Source: Rutidosis leptorrhynchoides
Taxonomy: Eukaryota > Streptophyta > Magnoliopsida > Asterales > Asteraceae
Assembly (NCBI RefSeq): GCF_046630445.1
Contig: NC_092341.1
Location: forward strand, 5,582,001 to 5,646,000
Direction of reading: 5' to 3'
DNA length: 64,000 bases
The position numbers were made by a program, and so were the translations under genes. This document shows, in pieces, positions 56,635 through 64,000 of the stretch (its first letter is position 1; every line of letters starts with the position of its first letter). The notes below the pieces were generated by a model, which saw nothing but the letters and a program-made list of their open reading frames with translations, searched no databases and was not told the DNA's origin.

Positions 56635-57427
56635 TTGCTCGATGAAGCCATAACCACCAAGAACTAGCAAATCAAAACCGTTTCTCTCTCACTATCGTTT
56701 CCTTCTATTTCTGTTCAAAGCACTAAACCAACACCTTTGTATTCTACTACATACTTTTCTTTTCGTGACCCTGTTGCTACTTCTTTCTGGGTTATACCCA
56801 ACGAAATTATGTTGATACATGAAGTAATCGGGTCATTTTAAGAGATAAAAGGGAAGTATATATATTCACAATTCAAAGCTTTGTAGAAGTAGATATGTGG
56901 AATATTAAATTGTCTTACTTTATTAATCTCCAAGAAAAAGAGTTATGCAAGTGGTAGTACTATGGCCGACCACTTAAAAGTTCGATGAGCTGTCTTCAAT
57001 TTTTTTTTTTAAAAAAAAACAAACCCACAATAATGAACCTCTATTCGGAATAATCAAAGTGAGAGTGGGGACGGTGGAGTTTCAAGATAGGGACTTTACC
57101 TTGTAAAAAGTAAAGTTGTTTAGATAAAATAAAATAATTAGATACTATGAATGATTTACTATGAAATTTATGTCAATTAAATCAATTGTTATGATGAAAA
57201 ATATAATAATAAAAGTAATAGTTATAGTTATTTTATTAAGCACATGTGTGGGGGCACCGCAATTGTCGGTAGCTAAAACAAGAGCATATGAACGTAGTAA
57301 TGTTTTGCATCTCCATAGCAACCCCAACTACTCTTTTGGTTAAATAAATCATTAAAAAAAAAATTTACGGAGTACATTTTTTTTTTTGAGCTAAATGAGT
57401 AAATAAAAAAAAAAATAGATAAGTAAT
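56635..57427 (+). other. Decayed copia interior between the two MITEs
   Basis: AT-rich with no supported frame. A stretch near 56640-56810 continues the sequence before the MITE (ctttttgctcgatgaagcc), confirming the interruption. Confidence 0.5.
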
Positions 57428-57835
57428 AAGTGGCGGAACTTGAACTTTTCATCTGCGGGGGCAAGAGAGATAAGAACTAAAATAATTTATCCAAAAAAAC
57501 ATAAATTTGTTCCAGCAAATATTATAGCATATAGCATACATATTACTAGCAAATATTAAAGTCTAAACAATTTATCAAATATACAAAAACGTAAACAAAA
57601 TAATTGGAGTTTTGTGTTTAAATTTTCTGATAGGCTACCATTAAGGTATTATGCTACATTTTTTTAATGGGCCAATTGAATTACCTTTAATTTATTATTT
57701 TGGGTGGGGCTGGGAAATAATAAATACTACTAATAATTTTCCAGCCCATTACATACAAACGCTATTACGCTAGTTAGAAGAAAAAAATGAGCAGGGGCAA
57801 CCGCCACACCCTGTCACATGAATCTTCCGCCCCTG
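57428..57835. mobile_element. hAT-like non-autonomous element with exact 8-bp duplication
   Basis: A 408-bp segment between exact taagtaat repeats (57420-57427 and 57836-57843). Ends are aagtggcggaacttgaac and, reverse complement, caggggcggaagattc. The interior is AT-rich and non-coding. Lies inside the decayed copia. Confidence 0.78.
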
Positions 57836-57843
57836 TAAGTAAT

Positions 57844-58204
57844 GATAGTGGACAGCATTAAAGAAGATATGGTTATCAATGTATACTGTTTAGAAATTAT
57901 GATCATAAAGATGATAGATAATGATAGATGAATAATGCACTGAACAAAAATTTCAACTAATTGATATCAATAATACAAAGTAATAATAAAGAAATAATAA
58001 AATAATAATTTGATATCAATTGAATTCTCTGTATCTTACGAACAACTTGTGGATATTTATGAAGTTAGTGGTGATGCATGATTGCATGTATATTTAAATA
58101 TTAACAGGTACAGTAATATAGGTACCTAATTGAATTTATAGCGTGCATAATAAAATTAATAATATAATAATATAGAGTAATATAGAAGAAGAGATATATA
58201 TCTC
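57844..58204 (+). other. Decayed copia interior, non-coding
   Basis: AT-rich, no recognisable gag or protease piece. Confidence 0.5.
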
Positions 58205-58560
58205 TTAGGACGGCGCATATGATGAAAAGCGCAGTGCATATGATTAAAAGCGCATATGATAAAAAGCGCATATAATGAAAAGCGCAGTGCATATGATTAA
58301 AAGCGCATATGATAAAAAGCGCATATGATGAAAAGCGCAGCGCATATGATTAAAAGCGCATATGATAAAAGGCGCATATGATTAAAAGCGCAACGCATAT
58401 GATTAAAAGCGCATATGATAAAAGGCGCATATGATTAAAAGCGCATATGATAAAAGCGCATATGATAAAAGGTGCATATAATGAAAAGCGCATATGATGA
58501 AAAGCACAGCGCATATGATTAAAAGCGATTAAAAGTGCATATGATGAAAAGCACATATGG
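58205..58560 (+). repeat. GCGCATATGAT(N)AAAA minisatellite
   Basis: About 20 copies of aaaagcgcatatgat with one- to three-base variation, arranged partly in a higher-order pattern (a gcgcagcgcatatg variant recurs about every 60 bases). The core catatg is palindromic, so both strands look alike. Frames through it on the minus strand are artefacts. Confidence 0.9.
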
Positions 58561-58639
58561 TGATTAATGAAAAGAGTATTGAGAAAAATCACCAATGTTT
58601 TCTTGAAAGAATTCAAGGTTATATATGTGGACCAATTCA

Positions 58640-59640
58640 TCCATCAAGTGGACCATTTTGATATTTCATGGTTCTAATAGACGCATCTAGCGGATGGTCT
58701 CATGTTTGTGTGTTATTAAGCCGTGATATGGCATTTGCAAAGTTTCTTGCACAAATTATTAAATTGAGAACACATTATTCTGATTACACCATTAAAGGGT
58801 GCAAATTGATAATGCTGATGAGTTAACATCTCAAGCATTTAATGATTATTATATTTCTATAGGGATTGTTGTTGAACATCCTATTTCTCATGTACATACA
58901 AAATTGATTTAGCTGAATATTTATTGCTTGCAGCTAATATCTAGACAATTGGTAATGAGTACAAAACTCTCAATATTTATATGGGGACATGTAAATTTAC
59001 ATGATGCGACATTGATTCACATTAAACCAAGTGCAAATCATAAATATTCTCCCCTACCAACTTAATTTTCGTCGAGAGCCAAAATGGAACATTTGGTTGT
59101 GCAGTGTATTTTCAAATTGCACCACCACAACGCACTAAAATGATTCCTCAAAGAAGGATGAGAATATATGTTGGATATGAAACATCTTCAATCATAAGAT
59201 ATATTGAGCCCATGACGGGTGATGTTTTTACAGCACGTTTTGATGATTGTCATTTTAATGAAACATTGTTCCCTAGATTAGGGGGAGAAATGAAAAATAA
59301 AGAAAATGATGTTTCATAGTATGAACATCAATTAAGGTATGTTGATTCTCGCACAAAAGAATGCGAAAAGAAAGTTAAAAAATAATGCATATGCAAGAAT
59401 TTGCAAATTAATTACTTTATGTATTTAAAGATACAAAAGAGTGACTAAATCATATATAATAGCAGGAAATGCTCCAGCTCGAATTGAAATTCCAAAAGCT
59501 GGCAATAATGTCACTCATGAGTCTTTGCCACATCTGAAACGTGGAAGACAAATTGGTTCCAAAGATAAAAATCCTAGAAAAGGAAAATCAGCTGATAATG
59601 AGATAAAAGAAAGTGTTCAAGAAGAACCATAAATCAATAT
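58640..59640 (+). pseudogene. Integrase and linker remnants of the decayed copia
   Basis: Recognisable pieces in order: SSGWSHVCVLLSRDMAFAKF, LAQIIKLRTHYSDYTIKG, ISIGIVVEHPISHVHT, IAPPQRTKMIPQRRMRIYVG (near 59117), YETSSIIRYIEPMTGDVFTA with FDDCHFNETLFPRLGGE, then APARIEIPKAGNNVTHESLP and LKRGRQIGSKDKNPRKGKSA. This is the integrase core, its carboxyl tail and the linker of a common plant copia lineage. It is heavily broken (several breaks). Confidence 0.78.
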
Positions 59641-59779
59641 TCCTTCTGCAGAGGATATTGATAAATGTAAATACATAAATTGCTATAAATTATGCAATAT
59701 TATGGAACCGAAATGAAATGAAAAAAAAAAAAAAAAAAATCTTGATGAGATATTTTCATATAATATTACAATGACATCA

Positions 59780-61360
59780 TGAATAAAGATGATGATCTAG
59801 AACCAAAATCTGTCATTGAATATCAAAATAGACATGATTGAGCTCAATGAAAAGGAGAAATACGAGCTGAATTAGAATCGCTCAATAAAAGAAAAGTTTT
59901 CGGATTAATCGTTATCACTTTGAAAAATGTGAAACGTATGGGATACAAATGAATTTTTATCCGAAAAAGAAATGTGCAAATGAAGTTACAAGGCAAAACT
60001 AGACTTGTAACTCAAGATTTCCCACAAAGACCGGAAATGAATTATGAGGAAAACTTATCCTCCTGTAATGGATACAATTACTTATTAGATACTTAATCAA
60101 CCTGATAGTTACTTAAATGCATCTCATGAATGTTGTAACTACTTATCTGTATGGATCACTTGATAGTGATATACATGAATATACCTGAAGGGTTTAAGGT
60201 ATCATAAGCATCTAATGCAAAACCCAAGGGAATGTATTCTATTAAATCACAAAGATTTTTATATGGGTCTATACAATTAGGACGTATGTGGTATAACTGA
60301 TTAAGTGATTACTTGATAAGAAAAGTGTATACACATAAACTTATTTGCCATGTTATTTTATTATGAAAAACAATGATCTTAACATCATATGAACAAATAA
60401 AGAGATCTATGAAACCATTCAACTTCTAAAGAATTATTTTGAAATGAAAGATCTTGAAAATACCAAGTATTACCTTAGATTGCAAATTGAGCATATGCCT
60501 AATGGTTAACTTATACATCAAACAACTTATACCGAAAAGATTTTAAAACATCTTTTAAAGACAAACTCATTGTTGTTAGATCACTCAATATTGACACTGA
60601 TCTATTTCATCCCTGCGAAGATCATGAAAATCTTAACAGATCGGAAGTTCCATATTTTAGTGCAATTGAGGTTCTTATGTATCTTATAAATTGTACAAGA
60701 CCTGACATTTCTCTTGCAGTTAATTTGTTGGCAAGATTCAGCTCAACTTCTACCAAATGACAATGGAACAGGATCAAACACATATTTTGATACCCTTGAG
60801 GAACTGCCGATTTAAAATTATTTTATTCTAACGCTTCAAAACAAGATTTGGTTGATTATGTATATGCAGGTCATTCATCAAATCCTCATAAAGATAAATC
60901 TCAAACTCGATATGTATTCCTAAATGGAGGTACCACAAAATCATGGCGTTCTAAAAAAACAAACACTTGTTGCAACATCATCAAATTATGCCGAAGTGAT
61001 TGCATTACATGAAGCCACTCGGGAATATTTTTGGTTAAGATCAATGACACAACTCATTATTGATTCTTGTGGACTAGAACGCGATAAAAGTTCAACAACT
61101 ATCTATGAAGATAATCCAGCTCGCATAGCACAGATGAAAGAAGGATATATCAAAAGTGACTGAACAAAACACATACCCCCTAGATTCTTCTCAGATACTC
61201 AAGATCTTATAAAAGCCAACCAGATTGAAATGAGATACGTTCAATCAACAACTCTGCTGATCTTTATACCAAAGCACTGTCAACTGCTATTTCCAGAACA
61301 CACGTTCACAATATTGGCATGAGTCAAGTTCAAAAGATGTGACGACTCAATGATGTCTAC
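59780..61360 (+). pseudogene. Reverse transcriptase and RNase H remnants of the decayed copia
   Basis: Pieces include SVIEYQNRHD, LNKRKVFGLIV, a QGKTRLVTQDF-like piece near 59990, HLIVIYMNIPEGFKV near 60160-60200, MKDLENTKYYLRLQIEHMPN near 60440-60500, IEVLMYLINCTRPDISLAVN near 60664-60722 and TTKSWRSKKTNTCCNIIKLC/TLVATSSNYAEVIALHEATR near 60941-61020. These follow copia reverse transcriptase and RNase H order. The region is heavily broken. Confidence 0.78.
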
Positions 61361-61484
61361 TTGAGGGGGAGTCAACCTTATACTGCACTCTTTTTCCCTT
61401 AGCTAAAGTTTTTATCCCACTGGGTTTTTCTTTAGCAAGGTTTTTAACGAGGCAGTACAAGTTGTTCGCTACTAAAATTGTCAT

Positions 61485-61495
61485 CCAAGGGGGAG
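61485..61495 (+). other. Polypurine tract of the decayed copia
   Basis: ccaagggggag lies directly before the 3' LTR. It is intact although the coding region is not, as needed for copying. Confidence 0.75.
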
Positions 61496-61761
61496 TGTTA
61501 TAATACATCAATTATTGAAGTAGAAGTCAAGAAATGGTGGCTAACAATTTTATATAATTCACAAAAGTCAAATATGTAACACTCTTTGTAGTATAAATAT
61601 GCATCAATATGTACAAGATAAAAAGACCATTCTAATATACTTACATGAAGTATTATACTTCTTTCTCTCCATTATCATCTTTGTTCTTACACTTCATTAT
61701 TAGTATTCTTAATCAAGAATCAAACCACTAAAGGTAGTTATAAGCCTACTGAATTATAACA
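61496..61761 (+). repeat. 3' LTR of the decayed copia
   Basis: Identical to 55339-55604 across all 266 bases; followed by target duplication aactg. Confidence 0.95.
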
Positions 61762-61766
61762 AACTG

Positions 61767-62183
61767 CATATTTATAATGGCTATTTAATTATTTGGGGTG
61801 TTTGTTAGTTTCATTTACCTGATCCAAATATTTAGTGTACACGTAAGAAATAGGTATTGCTACTTATTATGTCGTAAGAAACTTCAACTGACCACTTCTA
61901 ATTTTTGTAATTAAATTGTAATGAATGAAAATGGTACAATGCAAGTTAAATGTGACCAAACATCAAATAACTTTACAATTTATTAGTTGGTTCTTTGGTG
62001 CGATAGATTGTACTCGATGCAAGTGGTACTCTCTACTAAACAATTCATTACTTGGCTCAAGCCTTGAACTGTGACGAAACACCAAACAAGTTTACAATGA
62101 AAATGGAAGTATGAATACTGTGTTGTATCTTAATTCAATATATGGTATAACACTTCATATATTTTTGTCTAACATTATGATGA

Positions 62184-62218
<35 letters not shown>

Positions 62219-62640
62219 ATGAACTGTGACGAGATGATACTATACTTTTAATGTGTAAGTTGGTCCGACTTAACTGTAGAATTAGTATTAAATTGTTGTT
62301 CTCTTTATGTTATAAGTTGATAAATCTATTTGTTTAAGCAAATGACTGATGAATTGATGAAATTCTTGGAACTGTCTTACTAAGGTGCAGGGAGGTAAAA
62401 TGACTAAGTTTAAATAAGGAGTAGGAGAGCCCATGACTTTGGGATGTTTATTAGTTTTGAAATAATTTTACTAATAACTTTAGATTTATTAAAATTATAT
62501 AGCCTGGTGACTTGAAGAAATAACTAGAAGATGCAGGCATACATTTGTATGGACCATGGTGGAATATTTATTTGGTAGCCTAAAATATGCCGGTAGTGCA
62601 ATTGATTTCGTCTTTTTTAATGATCATGTGTTTACAGTAA
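61767..62640. other. Non-coding DNA flanking the decayed copia
   Basis: It continues the AT-rich, intron-like DNA interrupted at 55338 (shared style of gttagtt(t/c)catttacctgatc words near 55118 and 61804). A T run lies at about 62187-62213. No gene is supported. Confidence 0.45.
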
Positions 62641-62756
62641 CATTTTACTTGGTTTGACTATTTTTTATACTCTAATGAAGCTCTATTTAATCTTGCAGCA
62701 TTTTACTTGGTTTGACTATTTTTTATACTCTAATGAAGCTCTATTTAATCTTGCAG
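62641..62756 (+). repeat. Exact 58-bp tandem duplication ending in a splice-acceptor-like tttaatcttgcag
   Basis: Units 62641-62698 and 62699-62756 are identical. Each runs from cattttacttggtttgac through a T-rich stretch to ctatttaatcttgcag. Confidence 0.97.
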
Positions 62757-62875
62757 CCCTAGAAATCTGGTGAATCAGTAATGAAATTTTTCAGTCGGGT
62801 CATGGTTAAAGGACAAACTAGACGGTATGCACCTATCAAATCTGTAGTTGATAGACTAATTAGACGGTACTAGCA
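62757..62875 (+). pseudogene. Unrecognised exon-like segment
   Basis: After the duplicated acceptor-like site, one frame reads KSGESVMKFFSRVMVKGQTR then RYAPIKSVVDRLIRRY and ends at a stop; a stop also lies close to the acceptor side in the same frame. It could be a decayed last exon. I do not recognise the protein. It may belong with 54909-55051, the two now separated by the copia. Confidence 0.3.
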
Positions 62876-63260
62876 GGTGGAAGTAGGAAACACAATCAAC
62901 AGCGGGAGATGAGCAGAAACGGAACAAAGGAAGCAGAGGCCAGAATCAGCATAATGATTACTCGATATTGAAAATCCGACATGCATCTTGGCAAGGCAAC
63001 ACCCAGATGGCATATAATCTGTGCAACTGTGTGTGTGTGTGTGTGTAGCCATGGCACCACCAAGGAAGTCTAGAGGTGTGAATAAACAGTATGTGGATCG
63101 GATTATGCTGGCAGCACGAATATAATCTGTCCAATCTAATTACTTTAAATTAGTTTTTTTTTATTTATATAGTCGTGTGAATTTGCAGGTTATAAGCTAG
63201 TAATTACTTAAAACTGAATACAAAATATTATGATTCACGTGTCATATCTTTAAGATTGAC
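62876..63260. other. Non-coding DNA with a (TG)9 microsatellite
   Basis: The tg run lies at about 63029-63046. A minus-strand frame across it has no recognisable domain. No gene is supported. Confidence 0.45.
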
Positions 63261-64000
63261 ACCGATAAGGAAAGTTACAAATACAAAATCATGTTATTCT
63301 AGCAATGTCATAAGATCACCAAATTAAATTCTTATAAGTCCTTTTTATAATAATAATTATGACACAAAAAACTCATTCGTCTTATTAAACAATCGTCGTC
63401 TACTAAAAACTTATATTAATATGACCTAAATATAAAGTGTCTTATTATGTTTCGATCTAATATGACTAGGACAAATGAATGTCATATGATAGTATATTTT
63501 ATATAACTTTAATATAAGGTGTCGTATTTAATTAACACATAATGCGACATCAATCGGTTAAATGTCTTATAAATTTCCCTTTTATGATTCACAATTAAAG
63601 TGTCCTATCAAATGATATAATATTTGGGACCCCAACAACTCATCCGTCACATTAAAGACTCAAAGTGTCCAAAAAATTGACAGTTATATGACATAAATAT
63701 CACATGTCCTATTAGTTAATGATATAATACGACTATGACAAATAAATGTCCTATGATACTTTATTTCTTAACACTTATTTATAAAGTGTACTATTCAATA
63801 AACACATAACGCGACACTAAACCATAAAATGTCTTATAAAGTTACATTTTATGATTCACAATTAAAGTGTCCTATGAAATGATATGACAATTAGGACCCC
63901 AACAACTCATTCGTCACATTACAGAATCAAAGTGTCCTAAATATTTATAATGATACGACATATATTTCACATGTCTTATTATGTTATGATATAATACGAC
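63261..64000. repeat. Tandem array of about 267 bp, running off the window
   Basis: Anchors (c)atccgtca/cattcgtc followed by ttattaaa or cattaaag recur at 63379, 63645 and 63912, period 266-267 bases. Each unit contains gatataatacgac, aaatgaatgtcatatgatag-like and attaaagtgtcctat segments, so short (t)gtcctat/gtcttat words recur many times within each unit. It resembles the subterminal repeat zone of a CACTA element or a satellite-like array; the right edge and any terminal repeat are outside the window. Confidence 0.8.

Larger units (their letters stand above)
55339..61761 (+). mobile_element. Ty1/copia element with identical LTRs but decayed interior, fossil
   Basis: Two 266-bp LTRs (55339-55604 and 61496-61761) are identical in every base I compared, and the exact target duplication aactg flanks them (55334-55338 and 61762-61766). 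A primer-site-like cgttatcagcacga follows the 5' LTR and a purine tract (ccaagggggag) precedes the 3' LTR. Yet integrase, reverse transcriptase and RNase H survive only as short scattered pieces with many breaks (well over ten), and two hAT-like MITEs lie inside. This combination suggests recent mobilisation of an already dead copy. Confidence 0.9.

Noticed and set aside
58205-58560. Possible CRISPR-like repeat array
   Set aside because: Spacers are absent or themselves repeats, the unit is only about 15 bases, and the context is a plant retroelement.
58101-58640. Minus-strand frames rich in HMRFSSYALLII
   Set aside because: Translation of the GCGCATATGAT minisatellite.
62870-63052. Minus-strand 60-codon frame over the TG run
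   Set aside because: Starts in the microsatellite and shows no domain.

Overview
This is a 64 kb piece of plant nuclear DNA made almost entirely of transposable elements. It carries plant-type Ty1/copia and Ty3/gypsy elements with tRNA-iMet primer sites, a Stowaway MITE, plant-style Helitron, MULE, hAT and CACTA signatures, and a spliced fragment that reads as the plant ubiquitin ligase KEEP ON GOING. The extra open frames of the large copia element and several LTR end sequences resemble repeats I associate with Asteraceae, so a daisy-family genome is my best guess, but that is inference. No complete host gene is visible.

Layout. 1-1761: tails of two diverged gypsy LTRs. 1819-2862: dead PIF/Harbinger transposase. 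3034-3356: tRNA-derived SINE. 3385-3634: hAT-like MITE with an 8-bp target duplication. 4935-5316 and 27402-27460: the two halves of a LINE remnant (minus strand) split by a very large copia element, 5317-27401. That copia (LTRs 495 bp, about 1.6% apart) has gag, pol and two extra frames behind pol, preceded by a duplicated block that repeats the LTR's own TATA module. A gag-only gypsy-like element with 2-kb LTRs (14862-21575, LTRs about 1% apart) is nested in it. 27461-33445: AT-rich DNA with a Stowaway MITE, a telomere-like tract, a long inverted TAA/TTA microsatellite and a small Helitron. 33446-43911: an old copia split by a young, whole-looking chromovirus-type gypsy (33871-42772, LTRs about 0.8% apart) and cut at its far end by a CACTA terminus at 43912. 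45203-46958: MULE with about 290-bp inverted ends and an exact 9-bp target duplication. 47274-48056: KEG fragment. 49002-52339: a probable non-autonomous DNA element with one small frame, split by a 2.35-kb solo LTR. 52636-53020: a second telomere-like tract in the opposite orientation. 55339-61761: a copia whose two 266-bp LTRs are identical although its interior is badly decayed and holds two hAT-like MITEs. 62641-62756: exact 58-bp tandem duplication. 63261-64000: tandem array of about 267 bp running off the window.

The elements work as nested layers, not as a pathway. Exact target duplications (aaatc, ctaac, ataac, taacc, aactg, tttatatac, taagtaat, acttaaga) fix most boundaries. The observations most worth a second look are the promoter-like module repeated inside the large copia ahead of its two extra frames, the young copy of a decayed copia, short palindrome pairs and TTGCTACAGT arrays shared by unrelated LTR families, and the KEG fragment.
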